Below are positions 17,784 to 25,870 of a stretch of DNA of 59,428 nt, in pieces. Below the pieces are notes generated by a model. The model saw only the letters and a program-made list of their open reading frames with translations. It had not been told where the DNA came from and did no database searches. Positions within the stretch are counted from its first letter, which is position 1. Each line of letters starts with the position of its first letter. Origin of the DNA: a virus. Location: positions 1 through 59,428 of the IMG/VR virus record IMGVR_UViG_3300025127_000036; one strand, written 5' to 3'. The translations under genes and the position numbers were made by a program.

Positions 17784-18659
17784 ATGCCTGCTCCTGTTTT
17801 AGGTTTACCAGCTTTATTACAATCAATTGCCACGATAGGTGTTGGTGGAGCAATAGGTTACAAAGCACAGAAATCATTAAAGGATGCTAATATAAATGTT
17901 AGAGACTTTGAAGAGCCACAATTAAGAATGTTAAGAGCTTTGTTGATGCCATCACAAGGAATTGGTTCTGAAATTAAAGAAGCTTTAGTTCAAAAAAAAG
18001 AAGATAAACAACCTGAAAAGGAACAAGAAAGATCTTTTGAGATAGTTACCAAACCAATGCCAAAAAAACCAGAAGATCCAGAGCCGCCACAAGATCCAAA
18101 TCCAGTTGAAGAAGTGGCAAAAGATTTAATTTTAGAAAAAGCTGTTGAAAAAGCACAAGAACCAACAGAAAAATTATTTGATTTTATTAAAAAAAGTCCT
18201 TTTGGATTTACAACAGATTTAGAAGGTAATCCTGTAAAAGAAGGTTTTGTTGTAGCAGAAACAAAATTAACTGAAATTGCTTTACCACAAAAAGAGCTTA
18301 CATTAGAAACTGTTAAAAAATATGCACAAAATTTAAAAAGACTATCAGATGCAACAGATAGAGAGATTAAAGCAGGGGGTTGGTTTAATGAAGATGATGG
18401 TAAATATTACCTTGACGGCCCTGTAGTTTATGATACACTTGAGGAGGCTCTGTATGCAGGTGATGCAGGTGACCAAATTGCAATTTATGATTTAGGAAAT
18501 GATGAACAAATCGATACAAAAGAAGGAATCAAAAGACTCAAGGAGGCAGGTTCATACAATAGTGAAACCGCAGATGTCTTTAGAAGAAATAGAGAAAAAC
18601 TTGATAAAAGGCTTAGAGAAGTCGGGGTTCAAGATAAAGGACAATCAGACGAAGAATAA
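17784..18659 (+). CDS. Virion-cluster protein with Pro/Glu-rich linker
   Basis: A 291-aa protein with a hydrophobic N-terminus (LGLPALLQSIATIGVGGAIG), a long Pro/Glu/Lys linker (residues about 75-125) and a folded C-terminal part (YDTLEEALYAGDAGDQIAIY, then DLGNDEQIDT). It is the last gene before the replication block. A membrane-seeking N-terminus with a flexible linker would suit a protein delivered with the ejection set, but no family was recognised. Confidence 0.45.
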   Translation: MPAPVLGLPALLQSIATIGVGGAIGYKAQKSLKDANINVRDFEEPQLRMLRALLMPSQGIGSEIKEALVQKKEDKQPEKEQERSFEIVTKPMPKKPEDPEPPQDPNPVEEVAKDLILEKAVEKAQEPTEKLFDFIKKSPFGFTTDLEGNPVKEGFVVAETKLTEIALPQKELTLETVKKYAQNLKRLSDATDREIKAGGWFNEDDGKYYLDGPVVYDTLEEALYAGDAGDQIAIYDLGNDEQIDTKEGIKRLKEAGSYNSETADVFRRNREKLDKRLREVGVQDKGQSDEE

Positions 18660-18671
18660 AGAGTAGTTGTC

Positions 18672-19328
18672 TTGAAAATAATCAAGAAATATCCTTACAA
18701 ACATTATAATCGTTTTTCAGATACTACCGGTAGAAAATATTTAGTGGGTGAAGCAAAAGTTCCAAGCGTTACTACAATATTATCAGCTACAAAAGACAAC
18801 AGATTTTTAGATAATTGGCGTAGAAAAGTTGGAGATAACGAGGCTGATAGAATAATGAAACAGGCTTCAACAATTGGAACAGAGATGCATCAAGTTTTAG
18901 AGTACGCGTACAACGGACAAGGATATTACAATGCAAACGAAGACGGTAAACAACCACGAATGATGGCTAAAATAATTTTAGAAAATTTAAAAATAGATGA
19001 AGTATGGGGTAACGAAGTATCTTTAGAATATGAAAATAAATTTGCGGGGACAACTGATTTAGTGGCTATGGCTTACGGTAAACCGTCCATAGTAGATTTT
19101 AAACAAGCAAACAAACCTAAAAGAGAAGAGTGGGTGGATGATTATAAATTACAATTAGGAGCGTATTATTTAGCACATAAAAAGAATTATGGGCCCATAG
19201 AACAGGGTGTTATTAGTATTTGCACTAGAGGATTACAATATCAAGAATTTAAATTAGACGAATCTGAACTATCTGAATATGGAGATAAGTTTTTAGAAAG
19301 AGTAGAAAAATTTAATAAATTACAGTAA
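18672..19328 (+). CDS. Cas4/RecB-like PD-(D/E)XK exonuclease
   Basis: A 218-aa protein initiated at TTG 18672; no ATG precedes the conserved N-terminus (KVPSVTTILSATKD). Nuclease core: E in NEVSLEYENKFAGTTDLV with D129, then PSIVDFKQA with D142 and K144, followed by the QLGAYYLAHK helix typical of RecB/Cas4 family nucleases. Probable role: 5'-3' end processing in phage recombination or host DNA degradation. The 3' end overlaps the convergent helicase gene by 9 bp, with no room for a terminator. Confidence 0.75.
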   Translation: MKIIKKYPYKHYNRFSDTTGRKYLVGEAKVPSVTTILSATKDNRFLDNWRRKVGDNEADRIMKQASTIGTEMHQVLEYAYNGQGYYNANEDGKQPRMMAKIILENLKIDEVWGNEVSLEYENKFAGTTDLVAMAYGKPSIVDFKQANKPKREEWVDDYKLQLGAYYLAHKKNYGPIEQGVISICTRGLQYQEFKLDESELSEYGDKFLERVEKFNKLQ

Positions 19329-20783
19329 CCAATCTTTAAGATCTTCTTCGCCTAAGGTTTTAGCAGCTATCTGACCTTTTTTTGTTAAAGCTTTCATTAT
19401 ATTTTCATCGATTGTTTTTTCAGCAATAATATCGATTATAACAACAGTTCCTGTTTGTCCTGAACGATGCGCTCTATCTTCAGACTGTTTTCTTACTTCT
19501 AAATTATAATTATTGGAAAAATATACCACCGTTTTTGCGGCAGTCAAAGTTAATCCATAACCACCCGTTGTTGGGTTGCTTAAAAAAAATCTAACTTTAG
19601 GATTGTTTTGAAAGGCCTCAATAGCATTAGTTCTATCTTTTACTTTTGTTTCACCATAGATTTCTACAAATGATTCTTTGCCATATTTTTCAGATAAAAA
19701 ATTTTTTAATTGTCTAATGTTATGAAGATAATTTACCCAAATAATTATTTTATCATCTGTCTCATCTATTATTTCTTCTAATGCATTAATTTTTGCTTTA
19801 CCAAATTCTTGTATATTACCATCATCATCTTTTATAAAACCATTAGTAAGTTGATGTAGTTTTACAATTTCTGAAAGTTTATTTGTAAAAGATACTGTAG
19901 TATCACGGACAACGGCTAACGCACGTCTCTTTAGTTTTTCATATAATATGCCTTGTTCTCCAGTTAGTTGTATCAAACGTTTTTGCCTTACCTTTGGTTT
20001 TAAATCTAAACATTGATCTTTGCGAACTCTAAATGAAAAAACATCGAGTTTATGTTCTAATTCTTCAATATTTTTGTAAAACTTTGGAATAGATATGTAA
20101 CGATTTGCTCCCATTTGTATTTGTTGCATTTCAGCGTATCTATTCCTAAACGCATAATAACTTTCATAACCTAAAAGTTTTGGGTCTAGAAAATAACATT
20201 GACTATATAAATCTAAAGGTGATTTAGTTACTGGTGATCCAGTCAAAATTCTTCTATACTTAATTAATTTTCTAAGTTCTAAGATAAATTTAGTTCTTTT
20301 TGCTTTTGGATTTTTAATTGTAGTAGATTCATCAACAACGACATAATTTTTTGGAAATTTTTTAAGAAATTTTACAACTGTGTTAAAACCGTTTTTGTTA
20401 CTTAGTGCCTCTACATTAATTAGAAATATTTTTAAGTTTTTACTTTTTTCAAACCAATTCCAATTTTTAGGCCTATCAACCTTCCATTGAAAAATATCTC
20501 TCACTACTACATCTGGTAGATGTATATCTATTTCTTTACACCATATTGTGTATACTGACTTTGGTGCAATCACTAGGGCTGTATCTATTTCATTTTTAAG
20601 GTATAAATAACCCATGTTATCTATAGCTGTTTTAGTTTTTCCAGTGCCCATCTCCATAAAATATGCAAATGATTGAGTCTCAGCAGATTTTTTTAATGCG
20701 TTTCTTTGGTGATCAAAAGGGTTTGTCTTATAGGGGTATTTCCATTCCATATCAAAAATTATTTTTACATTTTTTTGTTGCAA
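19320..20783 (-). CDS. SNF2-type superfamily 2 helicase
   Basis: A 487-aa protein, the only minus-strand gene within 27.7 kb. Helicase landmarks in order: Q-like FDHQRNAL, Walker A MGTGKT, ALVIAPKSV (Ia), VVVDESTTIKN (II; DEST instead of DEAH), ILTGSPVT (III), IIIWVNYLHNI (IV), NPTTGGYGLTL (V) and QSEDRAHRSGQ (VI). Phage SNF2 proteins are thought to remodel protein-DNA complexes or act in recombination. The start could be TTG 20783 or ATG 20750; neither has a good ribosome site. Confidence 0.85.
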   Translation of the reverse strand: MQQKNVKIIFDMEWKYPYKTNPFDHQRNALKKSAETQSFAYFMEMGTGKTKTAIDNMGYLYLKNEIDTALVIAPKSVYTIWCKEIDIHLPDVVVRDIFQWKVDRPKNWNWFEKSKNLKIFLINVEALSNKNGFNTVVKFLKKFPKNYVVVDESTTIKNPKAKRTKFILELRKLIKYRRILTGSPVTKSPLDLYSQCYFLDPKLLGYESYYAFRNRYAEMQQIQMGANRYISIPKFYKNIEELEHKLDVFSFRVRKDQCLDLKPKVRQKRLIQLTGEQGILYEKLKRRALAVVRDTTVSFTNKLSEIVKLHQLTNGFIKDDDGNIQEFGKAKINALEEIIDETDDKIIIWVNYLHNIRQLKNFLSEKYGKESFVEIYGETKVKDRTNAIEAFQNNPKVRFFLSNPTTGGYGLTLTAAKTVVYFSNNYNLEVRKQSEDRAHRSGQTGTVVIIDIIAEKTIDENIMKALTKKGQIAAKTLGEEDLKDWLL

Positions 20784-20823
20784 TTGTAAATAAAAATATT
20801 ATGAATATGGGAGGAGGATGATT

Positions 20824-21375
20824 ATGGAAAATCAATTAAATATAGAACAATTTTCAAACATAGAACTAGACAATAATACCGTGAGTTCTATAACTGAAAA
20901 ATGTAATGAGTTAAAAACTCTTCAAGATAGTATTGAGGAGAAAGAAGAAGAAATTTCAAAGCTAAAACAAAAAGCTAAATCATATGAGGAAAGAATAATT
21001 CCGGACATGATGCAAGAGGCAGGTGTTCAGAAACTGGAATTATCTGATGGCACGAAGGTAGAAGTAAAACCTTTTTATGCCGCTAAAATTCCTGAATCTC
21101 GTAATGATGAAGCCTTTGATTGGCTTAGAAATAATGGTCATGGTGACATGATCAAAAATGTTTTAACAGCAAATATAGATAAAGGACAAGACAATCAGGT
21201 ATCTGTTTTGATTGATCTGTGTGAAAAATTAGATTTTTCATACACACAAAAACAAAAAGTAGAACCTATGACTTTGAAAGCCTTTGTAAAAGAACAAGTT
21301 GAAAAAGGAAAAGAAGTTCCTTTCGATATGTTTGGGGTGTATATTGCTAATAAAACAAAACTAACGAAAAAATAA
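20824..21375 (+). CDS. Conserved phage protein, recombination-cluster partner
   Basis: A 183-aa protein. The ATG at 20824 is 6 nt from a strong GGGAGGAGG (20809-20817); the in-frame ATG at 20818 abuts it and is less likely. The N-terminal third is coiled coil (CNELKTLQDSIEEKEEEI). The rest carries LSDGTKVEVKPFYAAKIPES and KVEPMTLKAFVKEQVEKG. It is found, as I recall, beside ssDNA-binding candidates in marine phages. It may be a helper of the next gene; function unknown. Confidence 0.55.
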   Translation: MENQLNIEQFSNIELDNNTVSSITEKCNELKTLQDSIEEKEEEISKLKQKAKSYEERIIPDMMQEAGVQKLELSDGTKVEVKPFYAAKIPESRNDEAFDWLRNNGHGDMIKNVLTANIDKGQDNQVSVLIDLCEKLDFSYTQKQKVEPMTLKAFVKEQVEKGKEVPFDMFGVYIANKTKLTKK

Positions 21376-21387
21376 AAGGAAATAACG

Positions 21388-22176
21388 ATGAAGACTAACG
21401 ATCAAAAAGAAGTCGCTATCAAAGAAAAAGGTGGCGCAATTGCAAATGTTAATATTGAACAATTTGCAGATCAAGGATTTGATAATGTAGATTCAAAAAG
21501 TTTGGCTCTACCATTTTTAAAAATTCTTGGACAATTATCTCCACAAGTAACACAAGGAGATTCTCAATTCATACAAGAGGCAAGACCTGGTATGATTTTT
21601 AACACAGTAACCAATCAACTATTTGATGGATCAAAAGGGGTAACTGTAATTCCATGTTTTTATAAATTAGAATATATAGAGTGGAAAGATAGGGGTATGG
21701 AAGGTAGTTCAGCACCTGTTAATATTTATCCTGCTGATAGCGATATCATGTCTAAAACAACTAGAGATGATAAAAATAAAGATAGACTGCCTAATGGTAA
21801 CTATGTTGAAGAGACAGCATCTCATTACGTTACCGTTCTAGATGATAAAAATGTTGCTAGTACGGCTTTAATTACTATGAAATCCACGCAGAGAAAAAAA
21901 TCTAAAAAGTGGAATTCTATGATGATGTCTGTAAGGGCTAAAAGAAAAGATGGGAGCTTTTTTAAACCTGGTACATTTACACAAATGTACAACCTTAAAA
22001 CTGTTTTAGAAAAAAACAATTTAGGTTCTTGGTATGGATGGGAAATAGAACATATCGGAACTGTAAACTCTGGTGATGTATTACAGGGTGCGTTTGAATT
22101 TCATAAAACATGTAAAGAGGGAGCTGTTAAAGTAAATCACGATAAAGAAGAGACCGTAGAAAAAACACCTTTCTAG
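21388..22176 (+). CDS. Candidate ssDNA-binding/recombination protein
   Basis: A 262-aa protein with LALPFLKILGQLSPQVTQGD, ARPGMIFNTVTNQLF, GVTVIPCFYKLEYIEWKDRG, ITMKSTQRKKSKKWNSMM and NNLGSWYGWEIEHIG. This is a conserved phage family usually located among replication and recombination genes. An acidic C-terminal region (EETVEKTPF) and a basic KKSKKW patch would fit an SSB-like role, but that is inference. AAAGGA ribosome site; ends 1 nt before the primase ATG. Confidence 0.5.
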   Translation: MKTNDQKEVAIKEKGGAIANVNIEQFADQGFDNVDSKSLALPFLKILGQLSPQVTQGDSQFIQEARPGMIFNTVTNQLFDGSKGVTVIPCFYKLEYIEWKDRGMEGSSAPVNIYPADSDIMSKTTRDDKNKDRLPNGNYVEETASHYVTVLDDKNVASTALITMKSTQRKKSKKWNSMMMSVRAKRKDGSFFKPGTFTQMYNLKTVLEKNNLGSWYGWEIEHIGTVNSGDVLQGAFEFHKTCKEGAVKVNHDKEETVEKTPF

Positions 22177-22177
22177 T

Positions 22178-23749
22178 ATGCAGATACTTGACAAGACTCT
22201 GGAAGAGTTTGTAGAACTCTTCCAGGGTTCCAATACATATTTTGGTGTTTCCAAGCCTACAGGTAAAAAAAATTCCAAGGGTAAGGCAGAATTCAAACAT
22301 TGGCTTGAACCTACATCAATGACAAAAGATCATTGGTTAGAACATTTAAAAGGAGAAGCTTATTATGGATCTGTCCCTATCAGAGATGATAATACATGTA
22401 ATTGGGGGGTCATCGATGTTGATCGTTATAATATACGGCATCAAGACCTTGTTTCTATCATCAGAAAAAGAAGATACCCACTAGTACCCTATAGATCAAA
22501 GTCTAACGGGTTACATTTAATTTTACACATAGATGGTGTTGTTTCAGCATCAGATATGCGAAGAAAACTTATTCAAATCGCTTCCGATTTAGGTATTAAC
22601 GATACCACTACCGATATTTTTCCTGCACAAGATGAAGTTGATTTAACACCTGAGAACTGGGATGAAAAAAGAAAAGGTAATTTTGTTAACCTACCTTACC
22701 AAAAGGCTCACATGACTACACGAGTCGCAATGGATGATAATTGTAATTCAATAAAAATAGAAAACTTATATGATTTTGTAAGCAAATTTAGACTTACACC
22801 CGCAGAGTTTAAAAAATTAAAAATATTTCAAGATGATGAAACAAAAGATTACCCTCCTTGTGTGGTTAACTTTATGAAAAATAAGGTTGTAAAGGGTGAG
22901 GGAAGAAATGATGCGATGTTTAATGTTGCAGTGTTAGCAAAAAAAATAAATCCAGATCCTGTTATGTACGAAGAGTGGACAAGAGAAATGATGACAAAAG
23001 TTTGCACAGAAAAATTACACCCAAAAGAATTACAAAATATATTTAAAGGTGTTGAAAATAAAGAATATGCATATAAATGTAAAACATCTATTGCTAGAAT
23101 GCATTGTGTTTCTAGTGAGTGTATAAAAAGAAAATTTGGAATTGGTGCGAACGAGGCTTTACCTGAGGTAGGTAAATTACTCAAAGTCAATTCTTATCCT
23201 GAACCATATTGGATTTTACCAATACAGGGTAAATCTATTAGACTATCTACTAAACAATTATATCAACAACAATTATTAGGTGAACAACTTTTAAATTACG
23301 ATATTGTTTGGAGAGTTTTAAAACCATCTAAAAGAGATCCAGATCCTTACCGTGATTGGTTAGAAGAATTAATTACTAATAAACAAGATATGGAAGGATT
23401 TGATGCACATGAGGAAAGAGAAGATGTATTTAATTCTAGGATGTCTCAATTTTTAGAAGATACAGAAGATACAACTGAATTTGATCAAATAGATTCTGGT
23501 AATATATGGATAGATAAAGTGGAAATGAGATTCAAATTAGAAACATTTAGAAAATTTATGAAAAAGATGGGGTATAATTGGTCTGAAAGAGATTGCACAA
23601 AATTTCTTGAACAAGGAGGAGCGCAACCTAAAAAGAAATTTCAAAATATTGATACTCGTCATTGGGTAGTAAATTTACCAAAACAAACAGAGCATAAAAA
23701 TAAAAATGTCACGTTCACTAAAACAAAAGCTGCATGGGAAGACAATTAA
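22178..23749 (+). CDS. Archaeo-eukaryotic primase (AEP) family protein
   Basis: A 523-aa protein. The catalytic AEP signature is VIDVDRY (D80, D82), then PLVPYRSKSNGLHLILHIDG (H113), followed by IFPAQ and NFVNLPYQKA, close to the TOTE-type/PrimPol lineage. A downstream Cys cluster (CKTSIARMHC, then C five residues on, and KRKFGIG) may bind zinc. It would make primers for the family A polymerase. It overlaps the helicase gene by 44 nt. No DnaB-type helicase is visible in the window, so priming and unwinding seem to depend on this gene pair or on host helicase. Confidence 0.8.
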   Translation: MQILDKTLEEFVELFQGSNTYFGVSKPTGKKNSKGKAEFKHWLEPTSMTKDHWLEHLKGEAYYGSVPIRDDNTCNWGVIDVDRYNIRHQDLVSIIRKRRYPLVPYRSKSNGLHLILHIDGVVSASDMRRKLIQIASDLGINDTTTDIFPAQDEVDLTPENWDEKRKGNFVNLPYQKAHMTTRVAMDDNCNSIKIENLYDFVSKFRLTPAEFKKLKIFQDDETKDYPPCVVNFMKNKVVKGEGRNDAMFNVAVLAKKINPDPVMYEEWTREMMTKVCTEKLHPKELQNIFKGVENKEYAYKCKTSIARMHCVSSECIKRKFGIGANEALPEVGKLLKVNSYPEPYWILPIQGKSIRLSTKQLYQQQLLGEQLLNYDIVWRVLKPSKRDPDPYRDWLEELITNKQDMEGFDAHEEREDVFNSRMSQFLEDTEDTTEFDQIDSGNIWIDKVEMRFKLETFRKFMKKMGYNWSERDCTKFLEQGGAQPKKKFQNIDTRHWVVNLPKQTEHKNKNVTFTKTKAAWEDN

Positions 23750-25322
23750 AATTTTTGGGCCTCCCGGAACAGGAAAAACCGAAAACTTATTGAAAAGAGT
23801 TCAAAGATTTTTAAAACAAGGATTTGAACCTGAAGATATTTGCTACATTTCTTTTACCAATAAAGCCGTAGATGAATGTGTAAGCAGGATAAGAAAAAAA
23901 TTTTCAGATATTGATGAGGATCGTTTTAAATATTTCAGAACATTACATAGTTTAGCAAGACAACAGTTTGCTGAAATACCAGTTTTAGATCCTAAAGTAG
24001 ATTTATTAAATTTTCATACTGAATACGGAACAATAAAAATTAATTTTAAAGAAAGTTGGGATGATCAAAAGGTATATAATAATTGGTCTTTGCAGTTGTA
24101 TGATCGTGCAAGAAATATGAAGGTAGATCCAGTTTCTCTATATAAAAAACAAACAAGAAAAGGTGTTAGATTACAGCAATTTAAATCTATTATTGCAGGA
24201 TACGAAAATTTTAAAACCATGGAGTTAGAAAACGGACAACGGACACCGGATCGATTAGATTTTACAGACATGGTGCAAAAATTTATCTCTGATGGTGGGG
24301 GTCTTCCTATAAAAGTTTTGATGGTAGATGAAGCTCAAGATCTCACACCTTTACAATGGGATATGGTTGTAAAGTTAGCGAGAAATGTTTGGAGAGTTTA
24401 TATTGCGGGAGATGATGATCAAGCTATATACGAGTGGAACGGGGCTGATGTAGAACATTTTCAAAATTTTCCTGGTAAAAATGTAATTTTAAAAAAATCA
24501 GTAAGATTAAATAAACAAGTGCATTTTTTTTCTAAATGTCTGTTATTAGGGATGAAGAATAATAGAATAGAGAAGGAGTTTTATTCAAACCAAAAAGAGG
24601 GTGAAATATATTATTGGAATAATTTAAAGAAAGTGCCCTGGGAAATAGATGGTAGTTGGTTAGTTTTGGCCAGAATTAATGATGTAAAAAAAGAATTACA
24701 ACAGGAAGCAAAAGAAATGTCTTTATATTTTCAAGATGTAAAAGGTAATAAGTCTTTTGAAATAAATCAGTATCAGGCCATAGAATATTGGCAAAAAATA
24801 TGTGAGGGAGGTTCTATCACTAGAGAAGAGGCCTGCATTATGTATGAATATTTACTTAACATTGATCACGGATATAGATCACAAGAAAGCAAAAAATGGA
24901 GTTTTGCCCATCCGAATCAAGTATTTAACTTTGACGAATTACATTTAAGAGGAGGTATGAGAGAGGAAAGAGGAAATTGGCTTGATATTTTCAAAAGAAA
25001 ATTTAAAGATAGGGATAAGCAATATTTTAAAAAACTTATGAAGGAAAAGATAGATCTTACTCAACCGCCTAAAATAATAATTGATACAATACATCAAGTT
25101 AAAGGAGGCGAAGCAGATAACGTTGTTTTATCAAGTAAATGTAATTTTCCATCCCATTTTGAAAAAAAGAATAGTAAAGAAAAAGCAAAAGAACTTAGAG
25201 TTTGGTATACAGGAGCAACTCGATCAAAAGGAACTTTACATCTATTAGGGACATACCATCAATACAATTTTCCGTTAGGGAGATATTTTAAAACTTACGA
25301 GGCAAATTATGGACGGACTTAA
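23706..25322 (+). CDS. UvrD/Rep-like superfamily 1 helicase
   Basis: A 538-aa protein. SF1A motifs: Walker A GPPGTGKT (residues 18-25), Ia YISFTNKAVDECVSRI, II VDEAQDLTP (D208), III GDDDQAIYEWNGA, V IHQVKGGEADNVV and VI WYTGATRSKGTLHL. It is smaller than bacterial UvrD (about 720 aa) because the 1B/2B inserts are reduced. It overlaps the primase gene by 44 nt, implying coupled expression and probably a joint role in fork movement. Confidence 0.85.
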   Translation: MSRSLKQKLHGKTIKIFGPPGTGKTENLLKRVQRFLKQGFEPEDICYISFTNKAVDECVSRIRKKFSDIDEDRFKYFRTLHSLARQQFAEIPVLDPKVDLLNFHTEYGTIKINFKESWDDQKVYNNWSLQLYDRARNMKVDPVSLYKKQTRKGVRLQQFKSIIAGYENFKTMELENGQRTPDRLDFTDMVQKFISDGGGLPIKVLMVDEAQDLTPLQWDMVVKLARNVWRVYIAGDDDQAIYEWNGADVEHFQNFPGKNVILKKSVRLNKQVHFFSKCLLLGMKNNRIEKEFYSNQKEGEIYYWNNLKKVPWEIDGSWLVLARINDVKKELQQEAKEMSLYFQDVKGNKSFEINQYQAIEYWQKICEGGSITREEACIMYEYLLNIDHGYRSQESKKWSFAHPNQVFNFDELHLRGGMREERGNWLDIFKRKFKDRDKQYFKKLMKEKIDLTQPPKIIIDTIHQVKGGEADNVVLSSKCNFPSHFEKKNSKEKAKELRVWYTGATRSKGTLHLLGTYHQYNFPLGRYFKTYEANYGRT

Positions 25323-25518
25323 AAAAGCTATAATAACTGCATTAGAAGACAGATATAATTCCCAAATTTCTGAGGCTGATGCGACTTTGAAGATATATTT
25401 AGAAAAATCAGTAGGCATAGGTGAACATCCACAACACATTGACGAGGTTGATAAGCTTATAGAAAAAATAGCAACTGCAGAGGAAAAGTTAAAAATTCTT
25501 CAAGAATTTAAATTATGA
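25309..25518 (+). CDS. Small coiled-coil protein between helicase and DUF3310
   Basis: A 69-aa helical protein (MDGLKKAIITALEDRYNSQI; HIDEVDKLIEKIATAEEKLK). It overlaps the helicase gene by 14 nt and the next gene by 4 nt. The high Lys/Glu content and heptad pattern suggest a dimerising coiled coil. A role as a small replisome accessory is conceivable from position only. Confidence 0.55.
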   Translation: MDGLKKAIITALEDRYNSQISEADATLKIYLEKSVGIGEHPQHIDEVDKLIEKIATAEEKLKILQEFKL

Positions 25519-25751
25519 CAAATAAAGATATATTTAATGATGCTTTTCCACAAGATAGGCAGGTGGGAGGATCTCATTATAAAAAATTCCGTATTCAACC
25601 ATATGAATTTATATCAAAAAACAATTTATCTTTTTTTCAGGGAAACGTAATAAAATATGTTTGCAGATATTTATTTAAAAACAAAATAGAAGATTTAGAA
25701 AAAATAATTCATTATTGTGAATTAGAGATTAAAAAACTGAAAGATAAATAA
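25515..25751 (+). CDS. DUF3310-family protein (nucleotide kinase-like)
   Basis: A 78-aa protein with the family signature VGGSHYKKFRIQPYEFI, NVIKYVCRYL and a closing DLEKIIHYCELEI. The T7 representative of DUF3310 (gp1.7) is a nucleotide kinase that affects dideoxythymidine sensitivity. Here it directly precedes the polymerase block, in keeping with a nucleotide-metabolism role. ATGA overlap upstream; 1-nt overlap downstream. Confidence 0.8.
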   Translation: MTNKDIFNDAFPQDRQVGGSHYKKFRIQPYEFISKNNLSFFQGNVIKYVCRYLFKNKIEDLEKIIHYCELEIKKLKDK

Positions 25752-25870
25752 TGACTTTTTTCCACGGGTTAGGAATGTTTTTATTAGGATTAGTTTCAAT
25801 TATTTTTGCATCAATAATAATTTATTTTATTTTTAATAAAATTCTAAAAGATGAAGAAGAAAATAAATGA
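25751..25870 (+). CDS. 39-aa single-span membrane protein
   Basis: Nearly the whole protein is one transmembrane helix (GMFLLGLVSIIFASIIIYFI), followed by a charged tail (KILKDEEENK). Start and stop both overlap neighbours (TAATG with DUF3310, ATGA with the polymerase at 25867-25870), which strongly supports translation. A membrane peptide coupled to the DNA polymerase could tether replication to the membrane or exclude superinfection; both are speculative. Confidence 0.65.
   Translation: MTFFHGLGMFLLGLVSIIFASIIIYFIFNKILKDEEENK

Noticed and set aside
24232-24250. GGACAAC-type repeat shared between helicase gene and the terS gap
   Set aside because: It is explained by coding sequence in the helicase gene and the match is too short to be meaningful.
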